Shown here: positions 43,125 to 55,462 of the stretch, piece by piece
Layout of the letters: the number at the start of each line of letters is the position of its first letter
Position numbering within the stretch: the first letter of the stretch is position 1
Assembly (NCBI RefSeq): GCF_014905175.1
Contig: NC_057793.1
Span: 12,426,369-12,490,368, forward strand
Direction of reading: 5' to 3'
From: Aphidius gifuensis
Taxonomy: Eukaryota > Arthropoda > Insecta > Hymenoptera > Braconidae
Length of the DNA stretch: 64,000 nt
Translations under genes and position numbers: made by a program
Notes under the pieces: generated by a model
Seen by the model: the letters and a program-made list of their open reading frames with translations, nothing else
Database searches by the model: none
Told to the model about the DNA's origin: nothing

Positions 43125-44495
43125 CCCGAGTGGAAAAATGTTCAGGATGCCCTATTTGACATCAAACCCTGATCAGAAACGGATCAGGATTCCTTATTCA
43201 GGAAACCTGACTCATTCCTGACCCGAACCTGGTCAGGACACCTTACGATTTCCTTAAGTCAGGTAACCTTATCCAATCCTGGAATAATATATAATTTAAT
43301 TTTTTTTATTCAGTTTTCCTGTTCAGGAAAGGAACAGGAAACCTGAACGTATCCTGAATAAGGTTTCCTGAACAGATTCTGACCAGGATACTATCAGGAA
43401 AAATTTATCAAATAAATTAAATTTTTTTATTCAGTTTTCCTGTTGAGGAAAGGAACAGGAAACCTGAACATATCTTGAATAAGGTTTCCTGAACAGATTC
43501 TGACCAGGATACTATCAGGAAAAATTTATCAAATAAATTAATTTTTTTTATTCAGTTTTCCTGTTCAGGAAAGGAACAGGAAACCTGAACGTATCCTGAA
43601 TAAGGTTTCCTGAACAGATTCTGACCAGGATACTATCAGGAAAAATTTATCAAATAAATTAATTTTTTTTATTCAGTTTTTCTGTTCAGGAAAGGAACAG
43701 GAAACCTGAACGTATCCTGAATAAGGTTTCCTGAACAGATTCTGGCCAGAATATTATCAGAAAAAATATTTTTTGGATTTAATTTTAATTTTAATTCTAA
43801 AACAAAATGTCAAGGGACAATTTAACAAATTGTCATATTTTATTTTAACGTTAAATTTACTTACGTCGCAAATTCTAATTTAAGTTTTTTTTAGTTGATG
43901 TAATTTATGAAAGCAAAAAATCACATCCGATCATCGATAGACAGCATGGCCGCGCGTGTTAAGGCCCGTAGTTGTAATCTGAACGATCCGAGTTCGCGTT
44001 CCGCTAGTGGTTAGGTAATTTAAGTTATGTTAGGTATATAAAATCTTATCATTCAACCTGTTTCATCATTAACATTGCTATAGTAAATTAGTTAGCCGAT
44101 TTACAAATTATCAAATAATAAAAATTAATTTTTTTTTAGAATTACTTGATCCGTTTCAGATCAGGAATCCTGTTCCATTCCTGATCAGGTATCCTGGTCA
44201 GGTTTCCTGATCCGATTCTGATCAGAATCCTAAAAAAGAGCGTTACATTCTGATCCGTTCCTGAACAGGATTCCTGGTTATATTATAGTCAGGAATCCTG
44301 ATCCATTCCTGTTCAGGTATCCTGGCTCTAACCCTACAATCTGGCCAGGTTTCCTGATCCGGTTCTGATCAGAATCCTAAAAAAGAGCGTTACATTCTGA
44401 TCCGTTCCTGAACAGGCTTCCTGATCCGGTTCTGATTTGAAATCAGGTTCCCTGATCCGGTTCTGTTCAGAACCTTAACTAAATTTCCACTCGGG
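43125..44495. mobile_element. CCCGAG-TIR family element with CAGGAAACCTG array, 1371 bp
   Basis: The left end CCCGAGTGGAAAAATGTTCA and right end AAATTTCCACTCGGG are inverted, with TA on both sides. The target is known: the flanks join to a 'tagctactgctttt' unit seen unbroken at about 61217. Inside, a 119-bp unit repeats about four times (43280-43790), each rich in palindromic CAGGAAACCTG and TCAGGA words; the right part has GATCAGGAATCCTG words. No protein is encoded. A tRNA-like 'gagttcgcgttcc' is near 43985. Confidence 0.88.
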
Positions 44496-44866
44496 TACTG
44501 CTTTTTCTTGCTATTTTATTTTTCTGACAAACGTAGCTAAATAAAGTAATTACTCATCGTCATTAATTTTTCAGCCATATTTCTCAAAAGAAAATAAAAG
44601 GATTTTCGCAAATAGTAGAGGATCTCATTTGAATTTCATTATAATTCATTCAGTTTTATCCTTTTCTGAGACATTTGCCGAAACAAATTCAAATAAATCA
44701 ATTCGATTTCGATTTTTAATATTTGATATTTGATTCTTTAATATGTTTAACTTTTTATTTATATGTCAATTTTTCAATGTATAATTTATCATTAAGAAAA
44801 CTCATTTCTGTGTTTATTAAAGGTCATTCTTAATAAGGATGAAAATTTTCCACTTTCAACGTTAAC

Positions 44867-44965
44867 GCGCGATGGCTTAGGGGATAGGGTATACTGGTTT
44901 AAGAAGATAGGTTTTTTATAGGTTTAGGTAGAGACTAGAGACGTAGGTTTGAATCCCGGTCAGTG
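44867..44965 (+). repeat. tRNA-derived sequence
   Basis: CGCGATGGCTTAGGGGATAG resembles the A-box part of the unit at 42062, and GGTTTGAATCCCGG is a B box with T-arm stem. No complete tRNA. Confidence 0.55.
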
Positions 44966-45067
44966 CACATATCAACAAAAAAAAAAAAAAATACACAATT
45001 GTTTCATCGTGTAAAAATAAAAATAATATTTTTTTCTGTCATATTAAAAAATTTATTTTTACTCTGT

Positions 45068-46425
45068 CCCGAGTGGAAATTGAATCCGGCTTGGCCGGAT
45101 CCTGATCCGAATCGGATCCAGATTGCCGGACTTTAATCGGACCTTATTTTTTTTTTCAAAGTTATCTCCGGGTTCAGTCAGGTTTGGCTAAGGCTAACCG
45201 GATCCGGCTTTCCTCACTCTTTCCTGATCCGAATCGGATCCAGGTTGCCGGACTTTAATCGGACCTTATTTTTTTTTTCAAAGTTATCTCCGGGTTCAGT
45301 CAGGTTTGGCTAAGGCTAACCGGATCTGGCTTTCCTTACTCTTTCCTGATATGAATCGGATCCAGATTGCCGGACTTTAATCGGACTTTATTTTTTTTTT
45401 CAAAGTTATCTCCGGGTTCGGTCAGGTTTGGCTAAGGCTAACCGGATCTGGTTTTCCTTACTCTATCCTGATCCGAATCGGATCCGGATTGCCGGAGTTT
45501 AATCGGACCTTATTTTTTTTTTCAAAGTTATCTCCGGGTTTAGTCAGGTTTGGCTAAGGCTAACCGGATCCGGTTTTCCTTACTCTATCCTGATCCGAAT
45601 CGGATCTGGAATGCCGGACTTTAATTGAAGTTTGTTTTTTTTGTCAAAGTTAACTTCCGGATTCGGTAAGGCTTGGCTAAGGTAAGCCGGATCCGGTTTC
45701 CCTGATTTGAAAAAGTATTTGAAAAAAAAAAAAAAAAAAATTAATTTCAGAATGTCATTTTATTTTTTGATAATAATAAATACATTGTTGCATATATATA
45801 GTATTAATCATATCAAGTTTTTCTATTGTAATTTTGAAATAACTTTCTACACTTGTAAAGGACTTTTGATTTTATCGATTCCACGTACGCCGCCGTGGTC
45901 AATAGGATAGAGTTGCCGACTTTGAACAGAATAGCCCCGAGATCGATCCCCGCAAAATCCGGAATTTTAGTTAAGTTTAGGTTGAATTTTCTAAGATAAA
46001 AATATTGTTAATAATGATTGTTAAAAAAAATAATTGAAAAAAGCAAATATATTTTTTTTTTAAATCAAAATTTTTTTAAAACAAAATTCAGATCCGGTTT
46101 AAATATAAAATCGGATCCGATTTGGATGTAAAATCGGATCCGATTTGAATGTAAAATCGGATCCGTTTTGGATGTAAAATCGGATCCGTTTTGGATGTAA
46201 AATCGAATCCGATTTAAATGTAATTTCGGATACATAATTTGGTATCCGATTTAGCCACAGTGTCCTTATTGTAACCAGATCCGGTTCACCGGATCCGATT
46301 CGGAGCCTAGCCGGCGTTACATTTTCAGTCCGAATCGGATCCGGCCAGCCTGATCCGATTCGGATATGTAATCAGGTAAACCGGATCCGTCCTGGATCCG
46401 AATCGGACTGAAATTTCCACTCGGG
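45068..46425. mobile_element. CCCGAG-TIR family element with CCGGATCC array, 1358 bp
   Basis: The left end CCCGAGTGGAAATTGAATCC and inverted right end AAATTTCCACTCGGG share the terminal motif of the 43125 element, with GT on both sides. Five units of about 121 bp (45110-45700) repeat 'atcggatccagattgccgga', 'aaagttatctccgggttc' and 'ggctaaggctaaccggat'. A second array of 24-bp units 'aaatcggatccgatttggat' lies at 46105-46220. A tRNA-like segment (45889-45957) sits in the middle. No protein. Confidence 0.88.
45889..45957 (+). repeat. tRNA-derived sequence inside the element
   Basis: CGCCGTGGTCAATAGGATAG (A-box part) and GAGATCGATCCCCG (B-box part). The acceptor stem cannot be closed. Confidence 0.5.
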
Positions 46426-47555
46426 GTGCCCCCGTATTATTTCACGTGAAGCTCATTTCATAACAGAGTAAAATTTGGGTTGTGTGCATTTAGGTACACT
46501 TTAGCGTTGTAACAGAGTGATTATAAAATGTGATGTTGGCCAACTTGAGTCATATGTTTGAACTATATAACGACTGTCATATACTATAATACGTCAAAAT
46601 TCCTATTTTTCACGTCTACCTTTAATTATTCAAAAAAAACTAGTGTCCAAACTTTTTTTCTATATAGCTTAAAATTTTTGTCTTTTTTTCATTTCATAAT
46701 ATATCAGTTTTTTAGAACAGTCTCTGTATTTTTTGGTCAAGTTTCTAATCAGGTTTATGTGGAGTGTACTCGGCTGGCCATAAGAGCCTATGTATAACCT
46801 CTCGAAAAGTGTCAACTTTATTAATTAATTTAAATAAAACTAGTGTCCAAAAAATTATAAAAAAATTAGGGATCGTGTATTATTATTTAAATAATCTACT
46901 GTTGAAATTTCATAACTTCCTTTGTATTTTTACGTTTTGTTTGACATCCCTTAAATTATATCGAGAGACTCAGTAGAGACAGCTCACCTCCATTTTTGAA
47001 AACGTGAGTGAGCTTACGTTATCATTTTTAATTTATTCAATATCTTTTTAATTATTTCTTCAAAAAAAAAAAACTTGAAATAGTTTCACTATATATATTG
47101 ATGCCTCTTTTTCCAATAAGCCTACTCTCACTTTTTTCCATCGAAAAACAAAAAAGATATAAGCCTGGAACAAAATCTTATTAAAAAATAAAACTTCCAA
47201 GCCAAAATGTTTACTGGATAGGTCGCGCCGTACACCCCACCTATTCTTTCTCATGAATTTTTCTCTCCATGGATATACGTATGTGTACGCAGCCACATGT
47301 GTTGGTTATTCTACCATTGATGGGGGATCTGACCTATATGGGGAGGGTTTGTTTTCCTCCCTTTGTTTTTTTTTCTTTTCTTCAAAGCATACTCGTTTTA
47401 ATTATTGTATTTAAGGAAATTAGTATTTTATTGTTATTTATTATTTATCACGGTGTTCACGGTTAATTTAAAGTAGACGGATTACAAATATAAATTATTA
47501 TTAGTTTCAAAAAATCGAGTGAAATAAAAACAAAACATAAATTTACGATTTATTT
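46426..47555. other. Intronic stretch
   Basis: The phrase 'aaaactagtgtccaaa' occurs at about 46627 and 46837, a short direct repeat. No gene is supported. Confidence 0.35.
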
Positions 47556-47559
47556 CCCG

Positions 47560-48445
47560 GAAAAACCTCAATTTTTAATTAACTGTTTATTTATAATACC
47601 TTGTATAATCAAAAGACGTAAAATATCTAAGAAAAACAGTCAAAATTTTGAAGTATAAAGTTGAACAATTTGCAGAATAGAAAAAAAAAAAAATTTCACG
47701 ATAACGATTTCGATATATGTTGATAGTATTATAATAAAAGCCGCCTAATATTTTTTTTTTTTATCCAGCAAGTTATTCAACTTTATACTTTAAAATTTTG
47801 ACAATTTTTTGGATTTCTTACACGGAGAGAAATCCGCAGCAAGTATTACTGTAGTGGTATCGTAAAAATCATAGCTGACGCCATTAAAGCGACTAATTCC
47901 CACTTATTATAATGATTATTATTATATTTCATCTAGATTTTTTACTGTAGTCTACCGGAATTTTTGGAAGTCTTGATTTGATGGTATACTTTACGCCAGA
48001 AATTACTGTAGTGTACAGCAGGTTTTCCCGCCAGATGACACGAATATTTATTGGAAATCAAGTGTGTTCTTCTAAAAAAGTTTATTGTTTTTATTTTAGT
48101 TATGAATCTAAATAAAAATGCGGTGTAACACATGAAAATTATAAAATGGGTTATTTTTTGAAAATTAATAAACACGTTACATTTTTATTTTGATGTTTAA
48201 ACAATAAGGTTTTATTGAATTTTTTGTGTTGTTTTTTTGTTTTGTTTTGATTAAAATTACTGTAGTGTAGTAGGAAATTCTAGTCGATCCTGGTGGCCTC
48301 CCCACGCAACTTCTCAATTTCCAGTAGACTACAGTAAAATTTGTTTGATACTCTACAGCATTATTTGCTGCGGATTTCTCTCCGTATACGTCTTTTGATT
48401 ATACAAGGTATGATAAATAAACGGTTAATTAAAAATTGAGGTTTT
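47560..48445. mobile_element. Foldback element interrupted by a TA-flanked element
   Basis: The left part (47560-47820) has 'ccttgtataatcaaaagacgt' (trimmed) and 'acagtcaaaattttgaagta'; the inverse of the latter lies at about 47775-47805, and the inverse of the former at 48388-48412, followed by 'aaacggttaattaaaaattg'. The 566-bp element at 47821-48386 sits inside the hairpin. Confidence 0.7.
47821..48386. mobile_element. TA-flanked 566-bp element, copy 1
   Basis: The left end CACGGAGAGAAATCCGCAGC and right end GCTGCGGATTTCTCTCCGT are inverted, with TA on each side. It matches the copy at 61805-62371 over its whole length with only scattered differences. No transposase. Confidence 0.93.
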
Positions 48446-49265
48446 TTGGGGACATAATTATACGTAAATTTATGTTTTGTTTATATTTATAGTGTTCTAT
48501 TGCGTTTATGTGTGGCAAAAAATTTTGAAATAATAGCTATTATTTTTTTATATATTAAATTTTTTATCAGCAGCCGAGAACTTTTAATTATTTTATAAAC
48601 GGTATTCTTTCACTGCCTTTCGCCTATTTTTTGAATATCTATTTCTCTTTTAGGTTGATTCCAAGTCCCATCGCCGTACCAATATTTATGCCACAAAGGG
48701 CCCGTATATTAATAACGCTATTTTTTATTCCCCGTATCCTGAAATTTTTGTGGCGCCACTGATGAAAAAACCAAGTTCTTTAGTAGTATGTGTGTGCGCG
48801 GCAACACACTAGCAAACAAAGTTTACGTCGTACGCCAAAACCATGCTTGTGTTCATGTCTGTGTGCCGCGCATCTAGCAAAATTTCGAAGTTTAAAAGTT
48901 AAATATTTATTAAAAGAAAAAGAAGAAAAAATTGAAATAATTATCAAAATTTCGTCTTGTCCAGGGCTACAATCTGATAGTAAATGTACAGTTTTGAATC
49001 AACACAAAAAAAAGTTATTCGTAAAAACATGAGGTAACGCGTATACCTTGTGTGTTAAAGTTGTCAACTTTGACAGTAAATATCTCGAAAAAAGCAAACA
49101 AGAAAAAATTCAAAAAAATTCACAATATAGATAATTATTTCATTTAGAAAATAAGCCGAAAAAATCGAAAGTCTATCAGAAATTCAGATATTCGGAATCA
49201 ACCTTAACACAAAGTATCGCCTTGGTAGAACTTTGTGAGCGCCGCCCGACTTAACCTGTATATAT
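48446..49265. other. Intronic stretch
   Basis: Contains the second copy (49045-49215) of a repeat found at 23060-23225, and a 'gccgcccgact' patch. No gene supported; an 80-codon frame at 48790 has no family match. Confidence 0.4.
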
Positions 49266-49269
49266 GCTT

Positions 49270-49370
49270 ATCTAAACAAAAAAAGAAACACAGTTTTATT
49301 TACAAAAAGGAGCGTCAAGTATTTGAAATCCCCACTAATTATATAATTATAGTAATTTTATTTTATACTA
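49270..49370. repeat. Inverted pair member A (partner 55365-55462)
   Basis: TCTAAACAAAAAAAGAAACA, then 'aaaaaggagcgtcaagtatt', then 'ccccactaattatataatta'. The partner carries the inverse in the opposite order. Directly after this copy comes TACTAGCGGCAATACCCGGC, a GC-rich motif of the kind found at RTE-type element ends. Confidence 0.8.
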
Positions 49371-49522
49371 GCGGCAATACCCGGCTTCGCCCGGGAGTGG
49401 TATTTTACAGAAAATTTGATTTTTTTTATTTAAAAACAATTGAAAAAAAAAAAACAAAATAATAAATGTAAATCTGACATTAGTTCATAGGGCAGTATGT
49501 TCCCTTTTTTGACAGCAGCAAG

Positions 49523-50480
49523 ATGAGTATTCTTGATCTTTCATATGAAGTCATGCATTATATTTTTTCTTTTTTATCTTTTGAAGAAAGGATAAATTGC
49601 AATTATGGTAAGTTTTTTTTTTTATTTTTTTTTGGTTTTGGGGGTTTCTTATAAATATGATGGTTAGAAATGAATCTGCACCAAGACTCATGTCTATATC
49701 ATAATTTTAAAACAAATCTCATATTTATTTTAATTATAAATGCATAAAATTTTATTTTATCCAATGATGTAATGAATATTTTTAATAAAAAATGAACCTA
49801 TAAATTAAAGTACGAACATAATTTTCATTGAGATAAAAATATTAAATATCTTACATATTAACTTATTCCAAAGCGAAGAAAATATCAATAGTAATTTATA
49901 TATTTTTTTGTAATTAAATTATTTGACAAAATTGAAATTTCTTTTTTATATTGTTATTATTATTATTTATCTACCTATTATAAGACCAAGTGAATCTGAT
50001 TTTATTCTACATTACCATCATGATTTCTTCATGCTAATATAAAGCCAGCATTTGATTACATATCATATGTTTTAATTTATTTTTTGTTTTTATTTAAATT
50101 TTATTCGGTATTTTTTTTTTTTAAACTCTTGAATGTAACAAGTTGTGACATTATAAATTATTTATATTAAATGTATAATAATAAATTTATAAAATGCTTT
50201 TCCAGTTTGCAAATCATGGCACCAAGTTAATCAATTGAAATGGACTGACATAAAATGTTCGAATTTACTTGATTTCAATCGCAAACAGCACATATATTTA
50301 TTGAAGAAATGTCCCAATTTATATTCTATGAAAACTATTAAAAGAATATATTTGCTAAAAGAATATACTTATAATAAACAATATCTACATAAAAAATATA
50401 TTTACGATTTTACCTCTGGTATATCAGGATTTATTTTTATGATTGATGTCGGTATTAGTGACAAATTTTTCAACTATTGA
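49523..50480 (+). CDS. Small F-box protein, two exons
   Basis: Exon 1 (49523-49607) encodes MSILDLSYEVMHYIFSFL, then SFEERINCNY, ending in a GTAAGT donor at 49608. The acceptor TTTTCCAG precedes exon 2 (50206-50480), which continues in phase with VCKSWHQVNQLKW. Together these give the F-box pattern: L-x-x-E-V-(x)n-IFSFLSFEER ... VCKSWHQV. F-box proteins recruit substrates to SCF ubiquitin ligases through Skp1. The rest (CPNLYSMKTIKRIYLL and beyond) resembles one leucine-rich-repeat-like unit, then ends, for a total of 119 residues. That is short for the family, so the gene is either a minimal F-box protein or a truncated duplicate. It lies in the Osiris intron on the opposite strand. Confidence 0.75.
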
Positions 50481-51249
50481 TATTCGTTAATTTTGACTCT
50501 TTGTATCACTATATCATTTATTTTTCCTTTAAAATCTTCGATATTCTCATTCAACAAATTTAAAACGATCTATTGTTGTTTAAAAAATATTTTTAAATTA
50601 ATGATATATAATATATTCAAACATCATTAATTTACCTTATTGTCTTTATTATCTTGTAATATTATTTCTTTTTTTTCATATTGTTTTTTGTAAATACTTT
50701 CAATTTTTTCGGTTTCCTTAATTTCAAATATTTTTGCAATAATATCTATTTTGTTGAAATGTTGAAATTTTATTATTATCTAGTCAATGTTTGATGATAA
50801 AAAATTGAAAAAAAAGTATTTATGAATTATAGTATTTATTTTAGTATTATAAATTGTTCGAAATTTTGTAAAATTATAAGAATTTGTATCTGAACGATAA
50901 AATTTAAATTCTTTTTCATCCATTGTTTTTCCTATCTGTCCATACCATTTTTGAAGTCTTTAAATATAGTTAAATATAGATATATTATATAATTATTAGT
51001 GGTATAATTATATAATTACAAATACTTACTTAATAGCTTCCGATATATCAGGATTCATTATTGTAATTGATGTTTTTATGGAAATCAAATTGAGATCACT
51101 ATTAAAATTGTTAATTTTAACATTTTTTATAGCAATTATATCATTCATTTATCCTTCAAATTCGTCGAATTGATTCGACCAAAGCATCAAAGTTATCTGT
51201 CAACATTAATATATATTTGTAATAATTATATTGTTTTTTAAAAATTTAT
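50481..51249. other. Intronic AT-rich stretch
   Basis: No gene seen. It separates the F-box gene from the Helitron fragment. Confidence 0.3.
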
Positions 51250-53526
51250 AATTACTTTTGCTTTTGAATCATCATTTAGGATTTTTTCTTGTCTTTTCAA
51301 CTGTTTACCATTTTTCTTGTCTTGTATATATTCATGCATATGCCTTGGACTACCGATGAAACTTGCTGGTAAAATAAATGTTTGCCCTATACTATTTACA
51401 TTTTAATCATTTTCGAATGCATCTTTTAAATGAATGTATTGTTCTACTTTAAGAGTTTTTTGATTACATCGAATATAACGTAAACGTTCACTTTCAATTT
51501 TTGCATACATATCAACGACAAACTGATTTAACAATTGAGTGTCTGGATGCAATAACACGTTGAGCGCTCGAAGACAAGAAAACGCGACGTTGTTTGGGTG
51601 AAAGCTTAAAATTGAAAAATAAAAATAAAAAAAAAAAAATAGTCATCTATAAAATTTAGGATCATACATTTCCTTTCAAATGAATGTTTTTTTATAATAA
51701 TTAGTTTTTATAATAAAAAATAAAAACAAAAATTTTTTTTTTGGAAAAAATACTTTTTGTAAACATATAACTTGTGACAACGTCTTTAAAAATTAATGAA
51801 TTGTCTTGAAAATTGAATCATAGCTTTACTATAGGCTAGCGATGGTAACAGTGATATTAGAAAACTCATTTATTTATATTGTTCAATTTTTTTTATTTAT
51901 TGTATTATTCCGATGAAAAATTCAATTTGTCTAACTTCAAATGAAAAAAGAGTCGGAGAAATTTCAAACTTGAGTATTTTGTCAGTGGCAATATTGTTGA
52001 GTAGGATATCAAGAAGTTTCATAAAAATTTTTAGATATTTTTGTTAATTATTTACTGAGTTATTAATTTATTAACAAATAGCGCGTATACCGTTTGTATT
52101 TATATGGATATACGAACGCACGAACATAGGCGTTCGCGAGAGAGCGGGCTAACAATCATACATATATAGCCTTATCGGTGGCTCTCAATTTGTTGTTTTC
52201 TAATATCACTGTTACCATCGCTAGCCTATAATAAAGCTATGATTAAATTTTCAGGACAATTTATTAATTTTTAAAGACGTTGTCACAAGTTATATGTTTA
52301 CAAAAAAAATTTTTGTTTTTATTTTTTATTATAAAAATTAATTATTATGAAAAAACATTTATTTGAAAGAAAATGTATGATTTTGAATTTTATAGATGAC
52401 TGTATTTTTTTTATTTTTATTTTTCAATTTAATTTTTTCACCCAAACAACGTCGCGTTCTCTGATCTTCGAGCGCTTAACGTGTTATTGCATCCAGACCC
52501 TCAATTGCTTATAACATAATAAATAATTTTTTGGATTATTACGTATCATAAGTTTTTGTGCATAAAAATTCATTGCTGAAACTTTTTTATTTGTAGTTAA
52601 TCCAGTATTAGGGTTTATTTGCTTCAACTCAAAACGATATCCATCTTCTCCTTGCCAAAAGATTAGTGGATATTGTAGAGCATCATATGAGTTTCTTGAA
52701 CGATTTCGAATTCGTTACTACGTTTTCGTAATATATAATATCACGTTTTATAAATTCATTTCCATTGATTATTGCAGCTACTTCTTGAACAACAGGTAAA
52801 TTGAAACGTCGTTTATGTTCATTTGAAGGGATTTTATCAGCTCGGAGTACTATTTTGCATTCATCTATTGGCATATTTTCTAATGAGATTTTGAATAATT
52901 TTATCAATAAATTATGTTTATGCAAATAGTTTTGTAAAGAATCGATAATTTCTTGTTGAACATTTGGGACAATTGAGCACCTACGTTCTGACTTTATCTG
53001 ATCATCACCAATAAAATATATTTGCAAAAAAGCAGATTCATCGCCATCATCAGGAACAAGGGACCCTATTCTATGATAAATTTGTCCTTTAATTTCGAAG
53101 GTAGTTTGATAACCTGACTCTTTTTTTCCATTTGCACCAAATGAAGTCATGACTGTTAAAACATGAATTATATTTTCTTATATTATCTAAATAATGCTTC
53201 GAATAATCTGTTAAACCAGATAAGAAGTGAATAAAGGCTCTTCAGGCTCACTTAAAAAAGGCAATGTTATTTTTCCGTTTGCACAACACATACTATCAGA
53301 TTCATCTTTAAATCTCAAAGCATGGCAATGTTTACATTCAACATCCATATTACCAATAGAAATACGACAATCATCATCATATATATCGCTATAAGTATAG
53401 TTAAATGCTTTCATGTCCAGAATTATTTTAGATTTTTTTTTGTTGTGTATTATGAGGTTCTTTAAATTTTTTCAATCTTTTTGCCAACAAAGATTTTCGT
53501 CCAATATTCTTTTTCCTTTTAGGCAT
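51250..53526 (-). pseudogene. Helitron N-terminal protein fragment (Rep/helicase protein), interrupted
   Basis: The minus strand starts at an ATG near 53526 (MPKRKKNIGRKSLLAKRLKK). It continues with MDVECKHCHALRFKDESDS (53320 region), a short frame break, then IKGQIYHRIGSLVPDDGDES, LQIYFIGDDQ, VLRADKIPSNEHKRRFNLP, and YPLIFWQGEDGYRFELKQ. After a 964-bp insertion the same frame resumes with LNQFVVDMYAKIESERLRYI, IHLKDAFEND and FIGSPRHMHEYIQD. These are the cysteine-rich N-terminus and the start of the Rep (HUH) domain of Helitron transposons. The catalytic Rep region, helicase and ends are absent, and stops occur (for example after AFEND near 51400). Confidence 0.88.
51538..52501. mobile_element. 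964-bp foldback element inserted in the Helitron gene, CAATTG target duplication
   Basis: The ends AGTGTCTGGATGCAATAACA and, inverted, AGGGTCTGGATGCAATAACA are flanked on both sides by CAATTG (51532-51537 and 52502-52507). Removing the element and one CAATTG joins the Helitron frame exactly (CYKQ-L-LNQF). The interior is itself inverted-repeat, with 'aacataggcgttcgcgagag' in the middle. Related copies lie at 28381-29264 and in part at 24350-24560. Confidence 0.93.
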
Positions 53527-54330
53527 AATAAGAATATTATTTGTATACTACTGATAGTTTTGTTCAAATTAAATTCATTGATACGGTTAGTTTGTTGCTA
53601 TTGAACTTTCGTAAACTTGTATGAGTTTTAATATAGGTTAATCTTATTGACAGCTTATACTTTTTAAAATCGATCGTTTTTTATCTTATATTGTATACAT
53701 ATCTGAAGTAGGCTGTATACTTGAAAAAACAGTTATCCGAAGTTCCCAAATAAAATATCATATCTTCTAATAAACCATAAAAAAAAATATCATATCTGTT
53801 AATAGACCAGAAAAAAAAAACAAATTATATATTATCAAATTGAAAAAACCCTGAGGATGATAAGAAAATCAGTTTTCACCTCCTGGTGATCACAAATCTT
53901 ATTGATGGTTATTTTTTTTTTGGTCATCTACATGATCATACAACCAAACAGCATATACATATGTTATTTTAAATCAATCGGAAATAAAAAAAATGTGAAT
54001 AATTATTATTTTTTCTATACCATAAAGCAATAATCAAAAACTCATGAATAAAATATCATATCTTCCAATAGACCAGGAAAATTATATCATCTTTGAGTAA
54101 ACCAGAAAAAAAAATAGATAATATACTATCAAATTGAGAAAATCCTGAAGATGATGGAAAAATAAGTTTTTGACTCCTGGTGATTGCAAAAAGTCGCCAG
54201 GGTAATTTTATTTGTCATCTGAACAATCAGATAGCCAAACTGAATAACTATGTTAAATCTCAAGTAAATCGGACGAGTAGTCTGCATAAAACTGCGTTTC
54301 CAAGAAATTGGTCCCTTTTTTATTGTATAG
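53527..54330. other. Intronic AT-rich stretch
   Basis: The phrases 'atatcatatcttctaataaacc', 'aaatcctgaagatgat' and 'ctcctggtgat' recur at 53750-53900 and 54045-54200, so about 150 bp is duplicated. No gene. Confidence 0.45.
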
Positions 54331-55362
54331 ATTGATATTTATTAATTTTTTAGATACAAAAAGATATAATACCAAAATAAGTCAAGAAGGAAATATTTAA
54401 CGCATATAATTAAGTCTTAATCTTTGACAAAATTTTATACTTGACCCCGCCCGGTTCTTCCCAAATAAAATTTGAAGCCGACACACGTCTCGACAACAGA
54501 GTTAATGGTATTTTCCAATTATCCATTATTAAATATATATACCTTTATATACCTTGTTACCTTGCCGGTGTGTTTAAAAAAATATATATACACAATGTAT
54601 ATATATACCTCTATACATATATATATATATACTTATTTCGTCAATCAACAATTCAATAATGAATGCGTATGACACAATATTACACGAGCGCCGAATATAT
54701 ATTTTACAGTGTAAAAGGTGGTGTCCACTATGCAATTTTCCCAGATATCAGCAAAAAATCTAAATGAATTCAGTTACAATGCTAATAAGCTAAGGGTTTA
54801 AACTCACGATAAGCCTAGTTTCGCTTGTAAAGCGCACTGAGCACGCGCAACGAGTTGGGTTGTGTCGAACTTGTAAACATGGCCGTCCTAATTCCCATGA
54901 AACTAGTAATATGTCCCCAGCCATCGTGGTTTTTCTAGTAATTTTACGTGTTGCGCATGCTTAGATCACTCAGAATTACGTCAGCCATGTTTACAAGCAA
55001 AAGTTAGCTTGTCGTGCATTTGAGCTCTAAGACATTAATTTAATATAATTCAAATACTTTTCATAGATTTTCAAAAAAATCACACTTGTCACGCTCTATT
55101 CTCGTCTTTTTTATATGAAACTACTATAATAAAGTTGCAAGGTTGTGACTGCGCATACATTTATGTTGAAAGTGAACGACTACTAAATTTCAGTAGATCT
55201 GCATTAGTGTGAAAGTCTTTAAATTTTATTTGGGAAGAACCGGGCGGGGTCAAGTATAAAATTTTGTCAAAGATTAAGACTTAATTATATGCGTTAAATA
55301 TTTCCTTCTTGACTTATTTTGGTATTATATCTTTTTGTATCTAAAAAATTAATAAATATCAA
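54331..55362. mobile_element. 1.03-kb TIR element with arms of about 142 bp
   Basis: The left arm (54331-54473) from ATTGATATTTATTAATTTTT to CCGCCCGGTTCTTCCCAAAT is inverted at 55220-55362. The interior holds a smaller related hairpin (about 54792-55025). Confidence 0.92.
54792..55025. mobile_element. Hairpin MITE related to the one at 56515
   Basis: GGGTTTAAACTCACGATAAG on the left and GCTTGTCGTGCATTTGAGCT on the right. Both match, with changes, the ends of the element at 56515-56804. Both also carry 'gcttgtaaacatgg' and its inverse. Confidence 0.7.
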
Positions 55363-55364
55363 TA

Positions 55365-55462
55365 TAAAATAAAATTACTATAATCATATAATTAGTGGGG
55401 ATTTCGAATACTTGACGCTCCTTTTTGTAAAAAAAACTGTGTTTCTTTTTTTGTTTAGATAT
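55365..55462. repeat. Inverted pair member B (partner 49270-49370)
   Basis: Inverse of the block at 49270-49370, with 'ttagtggggatttcgaatac', then 'ttgacgctcctttttgta', then 'tttctttttttgtttagata'. It directly abuts the TIR element ending at 55362. Confidence 0.8.

Noticed and set aside
47942..48175. Matching minus-strand frames in both 567-bp elements (also 61936-62118)
   Set aside because: They are shared only because the elements are copies. They are not conserved as a protein (one is cut short by a stop) and match no transposase.
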